Below, one piece after another: positions 46,768-55,526 of a stretch of 64,000 bases of DNA. The notes under the pieces were generated by a model. The model saw only the letters and a list, made by a program, of their open reading frames with translations, did no database searches and was not told where the DNA came from. Both the position numbers and the translations under genes were made by a program. Each line of letters opens with the position of its first letter. Position 1 is the first letter of the stretch. This DNA is from Hamadaea tsunoensis DSM 44101 (GTDB lineage: Bacteria; Actinomycetota; Actinomycetes; Mycobacteriales; Micromonosporaceae). The stretch covers positions 124,001-188,000 of the forward strand of contig NZ_AUAX01000008.1 of the NCBI RefSeq assembly GCF_000428945.1. Reading direction: 5' to 3'.

Positions 46768-46815
46768 AATACGGTGCGTTGCGTATTTCTGAGCCTATAC
46801 GCAACGCACCGTATT
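46768..46815. promoter_or_regulatory. Perfect 19-bp inverted repeat between MFS-SnoaL and TetR genes
   Basis: AATACGGTGCGTTGCGTAT at 46768-46786 and its exact complement at 46797-46815 flank a 10-base AT-rich spacer. The site sits in the 86-base gap between divergent genes, so TetR bound here would control both. The TetR side also shows TATGAT at 46825-46830 as a -10, seven bases before the ATG. Confidence 0.8.
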
Positions 46816-46837
46816 GCAAGTGGGTATGATCCAGATC

Positions 46838-47401
46838 ATGACCGGACGACCTCGGGACCCCGCGACGGACGCGGCGATCCACCAAGCCACCCTGGAACTC
46901 GTCGCCGAACACGGGGCCGGCGGAGTCAGCATGGAAGGCATCGCGGCCCGCGCCGGCGTCTCGAAGCAGGCCGTCTACCGCCGCTACCGTTCCAAGGGCG
47001 AAGCGCTGCTCGACGCGGCGGCGACCTCCGGGCGGGCGCTCGGCGTACCGGACACGGGATCACTGCCGGGCGACCTCACCGACCTGCTGATCGAGTCCTT
47101 CGAACGGCTGGCCGGGCCGGACGGGGAGGTCAACCGGGCGCTCATGGCCCAGGCGCTGCACGACCCCGGATTCCGCGAGCAGCTCTGGGAACGCCACATC
47201 CAGGCGCGCCGGGCAGCCTTGCGCGGCATCCTCGGCCGGGCCCGCGTACGCGGCGAGATCGATCCGGCGGTCCCCGACGACGTGCTGGCCGACCTGTTCT
47301 TCGGCGCGATGTGGTACCGGATCCTGTTCCAGCACCAGCCGTTCGACGAAGCAGGCGCACGCGCACTCGCCGACGCCGTCACCCGCGCCGCCCGCCCCTG
47401 A
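46838..47401 (+). CDS. TetR-family repressor of the divergent MFS gene
   Basis: A protein of 187 residues. The helix-turn-helix is at about residues 29-51 (MEGIAARAGVSKQAVYRRYR) with the usual all-helical ligand domain. The start at 46838 (MTGRPRDPATD) is chosen because TATGAT lies just upstream as a -10 and family N-termini begin this way. ATG 46826 is the alternative. It faces the MFS-SnoaL gene across the perfect inverted repeat, the classic layout of a self-controlled efflux repressor. The ligand is unknown. Confidence 0.88.
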   Translation: MTGRPRDPATDAAIHQATLELVAEHGAGGVSMEGIAARAGVSKQAVYRRYRSKGEALLDAAATSGRALGVPDTGSLPGDLTDLLIESFERLAGPDGEVNRALMAQALHDPGFREQLWERHIQARRAALRGILGRARVRGEIDPAVPDDVLADLFFGAMWYRILFQHQPFDEAGARALADAVTRAARP

Positions 47402-47420
47402 CCCGCGCCCCGGGCGCGCG

Positions 47421-47502
47421 CTTGATCCGGTTTGGATCAGGGTTTCGCACGTAATCTTGGGCCAAGATTCGGGTGATTTCCCTGATCCAAACGGGATCTT
47501 GA
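47421..47502. repeat. Palindromic intergenic element, copy P4
   Basis: Opposite orientation to P1-P3: CTTGATCCGGTTTGGATCAG, then CGCACGTAATCTTGGGCCAA, then CCCTGATCCAAACGGGATCT. It lies between the converging TetR and polysaccharide deacetylase genes. Further partial CTTGAGCC/CTTGGGCC half-repeats continue to 47545. Confidence 0.8.
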
Positions 47503-47545
47503 GCCAGCCGGGGGCCTTGAGCCGGGCGGGATCTTGGGCCGGGGG

Positions 47546-48340
47546 TCAGACGGGTGCAGGGGCGGACGCGAGCAGCTGGGAGACCGTCACCAGCTTGTAG
47601 CCCGCCGCCCGCAGGCCGTTGACGATCCCGGCCAGGTTCGCGATCGTCACCAGCCGGTCGCTGGGGCCGGTGTCGTGCGCCAGGATGATCGCGCCGGGGC
47701 GGACGTCGCGTACCGTCCGGTCGACGATGCCGCTCGGATTGTGCACGTACTCGTTCTCGGGCATCCGCTGCGACCAGAGGATGACGTCGTAGCCCAGCTC
47801 GTCGGCGGCGATCAGGGTCGAGCCGGCCATGTGCCCCCACGGCGGCCGCATGATCTTCGGTGCCCGGCCGAGGGTCTGCACGATCTGGTCGTGGCACCGG
47901 CGCATCTCGGTACGCGCCGCGTCCCGGTCCATCATCGCCAGGTCGTCATGCGTCCAGGTGTGGTTGCCGACCTCGTGGCCGTCGTAGAGGCCGCCCTTGG
48001 CCAGCTGCGGGTACGCCCGCAGGTGCTCGCCGATGAGGAAGAAGGTCGCCGGGGCGTCCACCTCGCGCAGGGTGGCGAGGACCCTGGGCGTCCAGTCCGG
48101 CATCGGCCCGTCGTCGAACGTCAACGCGACCAGCTTCTCCGTGGTCGGGACGTGGTAGACGCAGCGCACGCTGCCCCTGGCGCTGTAGACGTCGGGGTTG
48201 CCCGCCGGGGCGTACCCCCCGTCGATGGGCAGCCGGTGCGGGCCGAACAGCTTCGGCGCGCCCTCGGCCGCGACCCCCACCGCCGCGCCGCCGACCGCGC
48301 CGACACCGCCGGCGATCATCGAGCGTCGTGAAACCCCCAT
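47546..48340 (-). CDS. Secreted polysaccharide deacetylase (NodB homology)
   Basis: A protein of 264 residues. The N-terminus MGVSRRSMIAGGVGAVGGAA is a twin-arginine-like signal (SRRSM). The catalytic domain has LTFDDGPMPDW with the base/metal Asp pair, metal-binding HEVGNHTWTHDDL, RPPWGHM and ILAHDTGP near the end. Such enzymes remove N-acetyl groups from peptidoglycan, chitin or related polymers outside the cell. A GGGGGGAA ribosome site precedes the ATG at 48340. It stands alone, with P4 after it and 182 gene-free bases before it. Confidence 0.9.
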   Translation of the reverse strand: MGVSRRSMIAGGVGAVGGAAVGVAAEGAPKLFGPHRLPIDGGYAPAGNPDVYSARGSVRCVYHVPTTEKLVALTFDDGPMPDWTPRVLATLREVDAPATFFLIGEHLRAYPQLAKGGLYDGHEVGNHTWTHDDLAMMDRDAARTEMRRCHDQIVQTLGRAPKIMRPPWGHMAGSTLIAADELGYDVILWSQRMPENEYVHNPSGIVDRTVRDVRPGAIILAHDTGPSDRLVTIANLAGIVNGLRAAGYKLVTVSQLLASAPAPV

Positions 48341-48522
48341 CGAGCCGTTCCCCCCGTCGAGCTTCCCCCATGGCAGCGTCGCAGGATTTCGAGGCGGCGC
48401 GGATCGTTCTTCAAGTGAATCTTGAGCCATCCGAACGGATGGTGAAGGAAGTTCATCGAGAAGGTGACCCAGGACAACCCGGTCGGGTGACAGCCGTCGC
48501 CCGGGTGCGGCCGGCCGGGTCG

Positions 48523-49026
48523 CTACGGTGACGCCGGCCAGGCCTCGGCGAGCAGGTCCCGGGTCTCGGTGAGCAGCTGCGGCAGCGTCTTCGTACGCCC
48601 GATCACCGGCATGAAGTTGGCGTCGCCACCCCAGCGGGGCACCACGTGCTGGTGCAGATGCCCGGCGACCCCCGCCCCGGCCACGGAACCCTGGTTGATG
48701 CCCAGGTTGAAGCCGTGCGCGGCGGAGACCGCCCGGACCACCTTCATCGCCGTCTGCGTGAAGGCGGCCAGCTCGGCCGTCTCCGCCCCGTCGATGTCGG
48801 TGTAGTCGGCGACATGCCGGTACGGGCAGATCAACAGGTGTCCCGGGTTGTACGGGAACCGGTTGAGGATGGCGTACACGGTCTTGCCACGGGCCACGAC
48901 CAGGCCGTGGACGTCGTTCTCCGGCGCCACGCAGAACGGGCACCCGGTGTCGGACGGGTCACCGCCTTGCACGTACGCCATCCGCCACGGCGTCCACAGC
49001 CGTTCGAGGCCGTCGGGCTCCCCCAT
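48523..49026 (-). CDS. HIT-family nucleotide hydrolase (Ap4A phosphorylase-like)
   Basis: A protein of 167 residues with the histidine triad HLHQHVV (about residues 124-130) and a Cys-x2-Cys start (GCPFCVAP). ILNRFPYNPGHLLICPYRHV and GFNLGINQGSVAGAG are typical of the actinobacterial HIT branch beside thrS and pgsA, which act on Ap4A-like dinucleotides. Its ATG overlaps the thrS stop by one base (TGATG), so it follows thrS in an operon. Downstream the usual pgsA neighbour is separated by ~5.5 kb of other genes. Confidence 0.9.
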   Translation of the reverse strand: MGEPDGLERLWTPWRMAYVQGGDPSDTGCPFCVAPENDVHGLVVARGKTVYAILNRFPYNPGHLLICPYRHVADYTDIDGAETAELAAFTQTAMKVVRAVSAAHGFNLGINQGSVAGAGVAGHLHQHVVPRWGGDANFMPVIGRTKTLPQLLTETRDLLAEAWPASP

Positions 49027-51071
49027 CAGGCCGCTTCGGCGGGCTCGGCCGCCGACGGCGGGACGTTGGTCCGCGACCGGACGATCTCGGCCACGTGCGC
49101 CACCGCCTCGTCCAGCGAGACGCCGTTGCGCTGCGAGCCGTCGCGGTAGCGGAAGGAGACCGTGCCGTCGGCGACGTCCTGGTCGCCGGCGATCGCCATG
49201 AACGGGATCTTCTGCCCCTGCGCGTTGCGGATCTTCTTCTGCATCCGGTCGTCCGAGGCGTCGACCTCGGCACGGATGCCCGCCGCGCGCAGCCGGGTGA
49301 CGAACTCGTCCAGGTACGCGACGTGGTCCGCCTGGTTCTCGCCGGCCGCCGACCGGATCGGGATGCCGATGACCTGCACCGGGGCGAGCCACGCCGGGAA
49401 CGCACCCGCGTAGTGCTCGGTGAGTACGCCGAAGAACCGCTCGATCGAGCCGAACAGCGCCCGGTGGATCATGACGGGCTGCTGGCGCGTACCGTCGGCG
49501 GCCTGGTATTCGAGGCCGAAGCGGGCGGGCTGGTTGAAGTCCACCTGGATCGTCGACATCTGCCACGTACGCCCGATCGCGTCGCGCGCCTGCACCGAGA
49601 TCTTCGGGCCGTAGAACGCCGCGCCGCCCGGGTCCGGCACGAGCTCCAGGCCGGAGCCGCGGGCCGCCGTCTCCAGCGCGGCCGTCGCCTCCGCCCAGTC
49701 CTCGTCGGCGCCGATGAACTTCGGCGAATCGTCGCGAGTGGACAGTTCCAGGTAGAAGTCGTCGAGACCGTAGTCGCGCAGCAGGTCCAGCACGAAGGTC
49801 AGCAGGGTCGACAGCTCGCCCGGCATCTGCTCCTTGGTGCAGTAGATGTGGGAATCGTCCTGCGTCAGGCCGCGTACGCGGGTCAGGCCGTGGACCACGC
49901 CGGACTTCTCATACCGGTAGACGGTCCCGAACTCGAACAGGCGCAGCGGCAGTTCCCGGTAGGACCGCCCGCGGGCCCGGAAGATCAGGTTGTGCATCGG
50001 GCAGTTCATGGCCTTGAGGTAGTACTCGGCGCCCTCGAGCTGCATGGGCGGGAACATCGTGTCCGCGTAGTACGGCAGGTGCCCGGACGTCTCGAACAGG
50101 TTCGCCTTGGTGATGTGCGGCGTGTTGACGAACTCGTACCCGGCCTGCTCGTGGCGCTGCCGCGAGTAGTTCTCCATCTCCCGGCGGATGATGCCGCCCT
50201 TGGGGTGGAAGACCGCGAGGCCCGAGCCGATCTCGTCCGGGAAGCTGAACAGGTCGAGGTCCGCGCCCAGCTTGCGGTGGTCGCGCTTGGCGGCCTCCTC
50301 CAGCAGCGCGAGGTACGCCTTGAGCTGGTCCCGGGTCGGCCACGCAGTGCCGTAGATGCGCTGCAGCTGCGGGTTCTTCTCCGATCCCCGCCAGTACGCC
50401 GCGGCCGACCGCATGATCTTGAAGGCGCCGATGTGGCGGGTGCTGGGCAGGTGCGGACCCCGGCAGAGGTCGCCCCAGCAGCGGTTGCCCGTCTTCGGGT
50501 CGAAGTTCTCGTAGATCGTCAGCTCGCCGCCGCCGACCTCCATGACGTCGGCGTCCACGTCGCCCTTGACGTCGACGAGTTCGAGCTTGAACGGCTCGTT
50601 CGCGAGCTCGGCCTTGGCCTGCTCGGCGGAGTCGAAGCGGCGGCGCTTGAACGTCTGGCCCTGCTTGACGATCTCCTGCGCCCGCGCCTCGATCTTGGCG
50701 AGGTCGTCGGGCTGGAACGGCTTCGCGACGCCGAAGTCGTAGTAGAACCCGTTGTCGATGGGCGGGCCGATGCCCAGCTTGGCCTCGGGGAAGACGTCCT
50801 GGACGGCCTGGGCGACCACGTGCGCGGTCGAGTGGCGCAGGACGTTGAGACCGTCGGGCGAGTCGATGCTCACCGGGGCCACGGCGGTGTCGACCTGCGG
50901 CGCCCAGTCGAGGTCGCGCAGGTTCCCCTCGGGATCGCGGACGACGACGATGGCCTTGGGGCCGTTCTGCGGCAGCCCGGCGGCGGCGACCGCGGCGGCC
51001 GCCGTCGTGCCGGCGGCCACGGTGACGAGGTCTCCGCTCGGGCCGGCGGCAGGTACGGTCGGTGCGCTCAC
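49026..51071 (-). CDS. thrS: Threonyl-tRNA synthetase
   Basis: A protein of 681 residues. It has an N-terminal TGS-like domain, an editing domain with [19 protein letters not shown], and a class II core with [35 protein letters not shown] and [20 protein letters not shown]-terminal anticodon-binding domain ([20 protein letters not shown]) completes it. It charges tRNA-Thr. The GTG start (complement of 51069-51071) is preceded by AGGAG. I looked for a T-box leader and saw none. It is first in the thrS-HIT operon. Confidence 0.96.
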   Translation of the reverse strand: MSAPTVPAAGPSGDLVTVAAGTTAAAAVAAAGLPQNGPKAIVVVRDPEGNLRDLDWAPQVDTAVAPVSIDSPDGLNVLRHSTAHVVAQAVQDVFPEAKLGIGPPIDNGFYYDFGVAKPFQPDDLAKIEARAQEIVKQGQTFKRRRFDSAEQAKAELANEPFKLELVDVKGDVDADVMEVGGGELTIYENFDPKTGNRCWGDLCRGPHLPSTRHIGAFKIMRSAAAYWRGSEKNPQLQRIYGTAWPTRDQLKAYLALLEEAAKRDHRKLGADLDLFSFPDEIGSGLAVFHPKGGIIRREMENYSRQRHEQAGYEFVNTPHITKANLFETSGHLPYYADTMFPPMQLEGAEYYLKAMNCPMHNLIFRARGRSYRELPLRLFEFGTVYRYEKSGVVHGLTRVRGLTQDDSHIYCTKEQMPGELSTLLTFVLDLLRDYGLDDFYLELSTRDDSPKFIGADEDWAEATAALETAARGSGLELVPDPGGAAFYGPKISVQARDAIGRTWQMSTIQVDFNQPARFGLEYQAADGTRQQPVMIHRALFGSIERFFGVLTEHYAGAFPAWLAPVQVIGIPIRSAAGENQADHVAYLDEFVTRLRAAGIRAEVDASDDRMQKKIRNAQGQKIPFMAIAGDQDVADGTVSFRYRDGSQRNGVSLDEAVAHVAEIVRSRTNVPPSAAEPAEAA

Positions 51072-51283
51072 GGTGTGCTCCTAGAAGAAGATCGGCACGG
51101 GCTGGACCGGACATTCCCGGCCCCGCGCCATGCTATCGCCCGCCCCGCGCCGCCCTCCGCCCCGCCTCACCCGGTCCCACCGATCCGCCCGCCACACGCC
51201 GCCGCGATCCGGCCGTGTCGCCCTGACTCCGCGCCCGTGACCCGGCGCCCGTGACCCGGCGCCGTGACTCCGCCTAGCGCCGC

Positions 51284-51364
51284 CGTGATCCCGCTTGGAT
51301 CACGGTTGCGCACGTAATCATGGCCCAAGATTCGGCTGATTTCCCTGATCCAAGCGCGATCATG
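51284..51364. repeat. Palindromic intergenic element, copy P5
   Basis: Same orientation as P4: GTGATCCCGCTTGGATCACG, then GCACGTAATCATGGCCCAAG, then CCCTGATCCAAGCGCGATCA. The arms have drifted but keep paired changes (GCTTGG against CCAAGC). It lies between divergent thrS and the serine hydrolase gene. The 473-base gap here holds P5 and the 20-bp tandem repeat and no gene. Confidence 0.75.
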
Positions 51365-51365
51365 G

Positions 51366-51462
51366 CTGGGTGTGGGCCGGGGCCGCTGGGTGTCGGCCGG
51401 GGCCGCGGGGTGTGGGCCGGGGCCGCGGAGTGAGGGCCGGGGCCGCGGAGTGAGGGCCGGGG
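51366..51462. repeat. 20-bp tandem repeat, 4.85 copies
   Basis: Units begin at 51366, 51386, 51406, 51426 and 51446, with consensus CKGGGTGTGGGCCGGGGCCG drifting to CGGAGTGAGGGCCGGGGCCG in the last two. Neighbouring units are most alike, as expected for expansion by slippage. It lies ~80 bases upstream of the serine hydrolase start. Confidence 0.85.
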
Positions 51463-51544
51463 CAGGGACGCCGCGGGGACGCGTTCAGGGAGCTACCAGG
51501 TTGCGGCCAGGGATCGCTCAGAGCTATGGACGAGGCTAAGCGTC

Positions 51545-52477
51545 ATGGAGGACCCCACGCACCCCCGCCTCAGCCGTCGCCGTCTCATGGGTCTGGTCGC
51601 CGGCGGCCTGACCGCCACGGCCGTGGGCGGCGTGGGCATCTTCGAGCAGCGCCGGGGCGACGCCGCCGGCCCCTCGGCCGCCCCCTCCTCGACAGCCGAA
51701 CCCGTCGCCGGTACGTCGACGAAGGCGAGCGCCGTGCCGAAGCAACCCGCCGTGCACCCCGTCGTCAACCCGGCCACCCAGTCCGACACCTGGTACGCCT
51801 GGCAGTGGGTCAACCTCACGACGGGTGCGGCGTACGGGTCGGCGAACGCGCGTACCGAGACGAACAACACCGAGTCCATGGTGAAGGCCTGGCTCGGCGC
51901 GGATTACATCGCCGGGCTGGAGTCGGCCGGCGAGAGCCTCGGCGCCGCCGACAAGGCGCTGATCACCAAGATGATCCGGTCCTCGGACGACGCCGCGGCC
52001 CAGACCCTGTGGCAGCGCCGGGGCGGCGACGCGGCGATCGAGCGGCTGATCGCCGACTGCGGCCTCACGAACACCTCCGTCACGCCGGACTGGTGGTCGA
52101 AGACACAGATCACGGCGTACGACGCGACGAAGATGCTGCGCACGATCCTGAACCGGAGCCAGACCTCGCCCTGGACCGCGTGGCTCGTCGACGACCTCAT
52201 GCGCTCCGTCGACCCGGGCGACGCCTTCGGCATCGCGCAGGTACTCGCCGAACTCGACCCCCAGGCCAAGCCCGCGGTCAAGAACGGCTGGACCGCGCAC
52301 GGCGCCACCGGACTGTGGAACCTCAACTGCCTCGCCGAGTGGACGCCGACCGGCTCGTCGGACCGGATCGTGCTGTCGGTCCTGACCCGCTACCCGGTCG
52401 CGTACGGGCAGTCCTATGGCGAGAAGCTCTGCCGGGACGTCACCCGCCAGCTTTGCGGGACGTTGTTCGCGGCGTAG
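51545..52477 (+). CDS. Secreted serine hydrolase, class A beta-lactamase-like fold
   Basis: A protein of 310 residues. The N-terminus RLSRRRLMGLVAGGLTATAV is a twin-arginine-like signal, followed by an Ala/Ser/Thr/Pro linker. The catalytic domain has S-x2-K in TESMVKAWLG (Ser about 110), an SDN-like SSDDAAAQTLWQR, and a K-x-G-like VKNGWTAHG near the end. This order matches beta-lactamase/penicillin-binding folds. The changed second and third motifs suggest it is not a typical antibiotic-hydrolysing enzyme. It may act on the cell wall. The PemK-like gene follows after 15 bases. Confidence 0.8.
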   Translation: MEDPTHPRLSRRRLMGLVAGGLTATAVGGVGIFEQRRGDAAGPSAAPSSTAEPVAGTSTKASAVPKQPAVHPVVNPATQSDTWYAWQWVNLTTGAAYGSANARTETNNTESMVKAWLGADYIAGLESAGESLGAADKALITKMIRSSDDAAAQTLWQRRGGDAAIERLIADCGLTNTSVTPDWWSKTQITAYDATKMLRTILNRSQTSPWTAWLVDDLMRSVDPGDAFGIAQVLAELDPQAKPAVKNGWTAHGATGLWNLNCLAEWTPTGSSDRIVLSVLTRYPVAYGQSYGEKLCRDVTRQLCGTLFAA

Positions 52478-52492
52478 CGATAGGGTGCCGCC

Positions 52493-52951
52493 ATGATCTG
52501 GTGGCTTCTCCTCGCCGTCGTCGTGATCGTCGTCGCTGTCGTCCTGCTGCGCCGACCGGCGACCTCGCGCCGTCGACCGGTCCCCAAGGCACCCCCGCGG
52601 CGGCCCGCCCCGCCGAGGCGCGCCCCCACCCTCGTCGGCACGCCCCGGCCTGGGGAGATCTGGTGGGCGGACGTTCCCTACGAGGACGGCACCGGACACA
52701 AGATCCGCCCCTGCCTCGTCCTGCGCGGCGGCGGGAAGTCGTTCGAGGTCCTCAAGATCACAAGTCAGGACCAGAGCGACCGCACCGACCATGTCCAGAT
52801 CCCCACGAAGGCCTGGGATCCCGGCGCCGACCACAACAGCTGGCTGGATCTCACCGGTCCCATCCGCGTACAGGCTTCGTCCTTCGAGGACAAGGCAGGG
52901 CTGCTCGACGCCACCATCTGGCGCAAGGTCCGCCGCCTCCACAATGTCTAG
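52493..52951 (+). CDS. Membrane-anchored PemK/MazF-like domain protein
   Basis: A protein of 152 residues. Residues 1-20 are a hydrophobic anchor (MIWWLLLAVVVIVVAVVLLR), followed by a basic Pro/Arg linker to about 48. The rest reads as a PemK/MazF-type beta-barrel: RPGEIWWADVPYEDGTGHKI, RPCLVLRGGGKSFEVLKIT, QASSFEDKAGLLDATIWRKV. MazF-like toxins are normally soluble RNases paired with an antitoxin. Here there is no antitoxin gene and the domain is tethered to the membrane, so a toxin role is doubtful. It is 15 bases after the serine hydrolase and 24 bases before element C. Confidence 0.78.
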   Translation: MIWWLLLAVVVIVVAVVLLRRPATSRRRPVPKAPPRRPAPPRRAPTLVGTPRPGEIWWADVPYEDGTGHKIRPCLVLRGGGKSFEVLKITSQDQSDRTDHVQIPTKAWDPGADHNSWLDLTGPIRVQASSFEDKAGLLDATIWRKVRRLHNV

Positions 52952-52974
52952 ATCACTCTCTCTATAAAGACGTT

Positions 52975-54008
52975 GTCCCGGGTTCGTCGATCTCACCTCC
53001 GCTCCTCCCGCGGGAGACCGTTCCGCCCCTATCGCTTCGCTCCGGGGACTCCACTGCCACCTGAGTGGGGCGACGCATCCTTCACCGTCGTCCGGTCACC
53101 GTCTACCCCTTCACCCCGGCCTTTGTCGCGACTGTCCGACATGTGCGCCGGCGGCACCGCCAACGGGGTGATCGTTGACGGCTGCGGTGTAAATATGGCT
53201 GCCCTGCGCATGATCGTTTACGGTTGCGGAGCGCGCTGACCGGATCCGGCTACACCTGACGCGTCATCGATCATGCAGATCGGGCCGGAATTACACCTCA
53301 GCCGTAAACGATCAGCAGGTCGACGACGGCTGTCCACTGGGCGGAAGATCGTTCCCGCACCACGGACCCCGACCGGGGGCCGGACGGCTCGGACGTGATC
53401 CACAGCGGCCCGGATGTCGAAACGCACCTCTCGCCCATGATCCAAAGCGGTTCAGATGGAGGAAACTGGCCCACGGCTACATCTCAGCCGGACTGGATCG
53501 AGGGAGCGGCCCGAAAACTACATCCCACCCGCAAACGATCACCGCAGCCCTGATTCGGCGCCGCCGTGCAGTGCGGTCAGGTCGCCGATCCGTGGGCGAT
53601 CTTGACGGATGTCCGGTTGCCCCCGCAGTTGATCTCTTCCGACGTCGACAACCGGACATCCGTCAAGATCCCCGACCCGATGGGCCACCACATCGACCAC
53701 CCCCGAATACCCATATCGGACAGTCACGACAAAGTCGCATAGGGATGCGAGACGCCGAACACGGTGACAGCGACAGAAGCGCGGCCAGCGACCGGGGCGA
53801 AGCCGCAGCGTACCGGGGGTGACGCCGGCGACCCGAGGGTGAGGCCGGCGACCCGAGGGTGAAGCCGGCAGCTCGGGGTGAGGCCTCGATCCTCCATCGG
53901 CGACGATCTTGCACGAATGTCCGCCCCCCAGCCGCGACGATCTTGCGCGAATGTCCGGGCATTTCCCGTATTCCGGACGAAACTCCGGGCATTCGCGCAA
54001 GATCGTCG
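52975..54008. repeat. Long intergenic repeat element, copy C (about 1034 bp, inverted)
   Basis: Inverted relative to A and B. Module 1 arms are at 53935-53953/53990-54008 (19 bp, perfect). Module 2 arms are at 53598-53619/53649-53670 (22 bp, perfect, where copy A has one mismatch). Module 3 arms are GATCGTTTACGG at 53212-53223 and its complement at 53302-53313. The shared end GTCCCGGGTTC lies at 52975. An extra copy of the CGGACAGTCGCGACAAAG motif follows at 54071-54088, outside the element, next to the DUF3995 gene. No gene is supported anywhere in 52952-54107. Confidence 0.85.
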
Positions 54009-54107
54009 GGCAGGGCCGGACAGGTCGGACGGGGCGCGGAGGGCCGGCGGGTCGCGGCGAGCCGGCGGATCGGACAGTCGCGACAAAGGCCAGAGGGGGC
54101 GAAGGGA

Positions 54108-54533
54108 TCAGTGGGCTGCCAGGAGGGCTGCGCCGGCCAGGACCAGGCAGAGCGGCGTGTACGCGACGATGTTGAGACGGTGGAAGATCGTGCCCCGTTG
54201 CGAACCGATGCCGGCCGCCCAGACGAAACCGGCCAGTGCTCGCAGTCCGGCGCCCGCCGCGACGGCGTACGCGCCGGTCGTGGTGATCCAGTGGGGAACC
54301 GCCGGGCCGATTCCGGCGCGGTCGGCCAGCAGCACCGTTCCCCCGGTCAGGATGGCGATCAACGTGATGAGTACGCGTGGCGTGAACGGATAGTCGGCGT
54401 TGAGGACGGCGTGCGACAGGGTCTTCGTGTCCGGGGCCGGCCAGGTGCGGCCGGTCAGCCAGTAGACGTGGACGAGGGCGTCGGCGGTCAGGATGGCGGC
54501 GGCGGTGAGGGCCGCGGTCTGCGTGATCTCCAT
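54108..54533 (-). CDS. DUF3995-like small membrane protein
   Basis: A protein of 141 residues with four hydrophobic segments: AALTAAAILTADALVHVYWL, VLITLIAILTGGTVLLA, AYAVAAGAGLRALAGFVWA, IVAYTPLCLVLAGAALLAAH. The HVYW near the first helix and the FHRLNIVAYTPLC block fit the DUF3995 family of unknown function. Start at 54533 or, less likely, GTG 54563. It follows the SRPBCC gene by 46 bases on the same strand and may be the last gene of the add-sigma-SRPBCC unit. Confidence 0.68.
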   Translation of the reverse strand: MEITQTAALTAAAILTADALVHVYWLTGRTWPAPDTKTLSHAVLNADYPFTPRVLITLIAILTGGTVLLADRAGIGPAVPHWITTTGAYAVAAGAGLRALAGFVWAAGIGSQRGTIFHRLNIVAYTPLCLVLAGAALLAAH

Positions 54534-54579
54534 GCCCGACAGAGGCGGCAAGACGGCCCGCACTATCCCGTGAGGACGG

Positions 54580-55023
54580 TCACACGTCGCCGAAGCGCTT
54601 CTCGAAACGGTGGAGGGTACGCGCGGCCAGCCGGCCGTGCAGGGGCCGTAGCAGCCGGCGGCCGGGCAGCCGCAGCCCGGCCAGATACGCGAACCGGGTG
54701 CCCTCCGTGGCCGCCGGGGCGAGGGCCATGCCGAAGACGAGCAGCCTGCTCTGCATGAGGCACCAGCCGGGGCGCAGCACGAGATCGAAGGGCGCCCGCA
54801 GGCCGGAGTAGCCGTGGACGAGGACGCGGCCGGGTCCGATGTGGCGGATGCTCCGCACGTCCGGCACGAGTCCGGGGAAGGTCCGTTCGACGTCGCTGAG
54901 CTGCGCCCACACCTCGTCGAACGGCTGCGCGAGGGTGGTTTCGGCGTACAGGGTGCCGGGCAGGGCGCCGTGCAGCACCCGCAGGCGCCGCAGCGTGTCG
55001 AGTTCGGCCACCGGCCAGGTCAT
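54580..55023 (-). CDS. SRPBCC-fold (polyketide cyclase-like) protein
   Basis: A protein of 147 residues. The sequence LYAETTLAQPFDEVWAQLSD then VERTFPGLVPDVRSIRHIGP is characteristic of the SRPBCC/START-like ligand-binding fold, ending in a long basic helix LHGRLAARTLHRFEKRFGDV. Its ATG overlaps the stop of the sigma gene (ATGA, 55020-55023), so the two are translationally coupled. The ligand is unknown. Placement directly behind a sigma factor suggests it may modulate it or belong to its output. Confidence 0.7.
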   Translation of the reverse strand: MTWPVAELDTLRRLRVLHGALPGTLYAETTLAQPFDEVWAQLSDVERTFPGLVPDVRSIRHIGPGRVLVHGYSGLRAPFDLVLRPGWCLMQSRLLVFGMALAPAATEGTRFAYLAGLRLPGRRLLRPLHGRLAARTLHRFEKRFGDV

Positions 55024-55526
55024 GGCTCCTCCGCCCAGGCTCGCCGGAAGCCGCGCCGGGCCCGGAACAGTCGTGATCGGACGGTCCCCACCGGTACGCC
55101 GAGCTGCTCGGCCGCCTCGGCCTCGTCCAGCCCTTCGAGATCGCGGAGGGTGAGGACGGCCCGGTGTTCCGGCGACAGCCGGCCCAGCACGTCGCGGACG
55201 TCCGAGGCGAGGGTCGTGTCGCCGGGCTCGGGCAGCTCGGTCAGCTCGGCCGGCATGTCACGAGCGGAACGGCGGGCGACCCGGACCGCCTCGCGGACGG
55301 CGATCGTGCGTACCCAGCCGAAGAGGGCGGCCGGCTCGCGCAGTTCGCCGAGCCGGCGCAGCACCACGATCAGCGTCTCCTGCACGGCGTCCGGGCCGTC
55401 CGCGAGGGCGATCGGGCCGCAGAGCCGGCCGACGTACGGCGTGAGCACCGTGATCAGCTCGTCCAGCGCCGGCAGGTCGCCCGCCTGGGCGCTGCGGACC
55501 AGCCGCGCCTGGAGGTCAGCGTCCAC
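55020..55526 (-). CDS. ECF-type RNA polymerase sigma factor
   Basis: A protein of 168 residues. Region 2 is seen in LVRSAQAGDLPALDELITVL to DAVQETLIVVLRRLGEL (about residues 8-70). Region 4 has LGRLSPEHRAVLTLRDLEGL and the HTH VPVGTVRSRLFRARRGFRRA at the C-terminus. No anti-sigma gene is present in the window. The GTG start at 55526 lies 11 bases inside the end of add, so it is read by coupling to that gene. The GTG start is the first within the frame that gives a full region 2. Confidence 0.82.
   Translation of the reverse strand: MDADLQARLVRSAQAGDLPALDELITVLTPYVGRLCGPIALADGPDAVQETLIVVLRRLGELREPAALFGWVRTIAVREAVRVARRSARDMPAELTELPEPGDTTLASDVRDVLGRLSPEHRAVLTLRDLEGLDEAEAAEQLGVPVGTVRSRLFRARRGFRRAWAEEP

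Noticed and set aside
51072-51283. T-box leader upstream of thrS
   Set aside because: No T-box consensus or specifier/antiterminator layout could be recognised; only GC-rich sequence and a normal AGGAG site.
52493-52951. Ordinary MazEF-type toxin-antitoxin module
   Set aside because: There is no antitoxin frame upstream or downstream, and the protein carries a membrane anchor.
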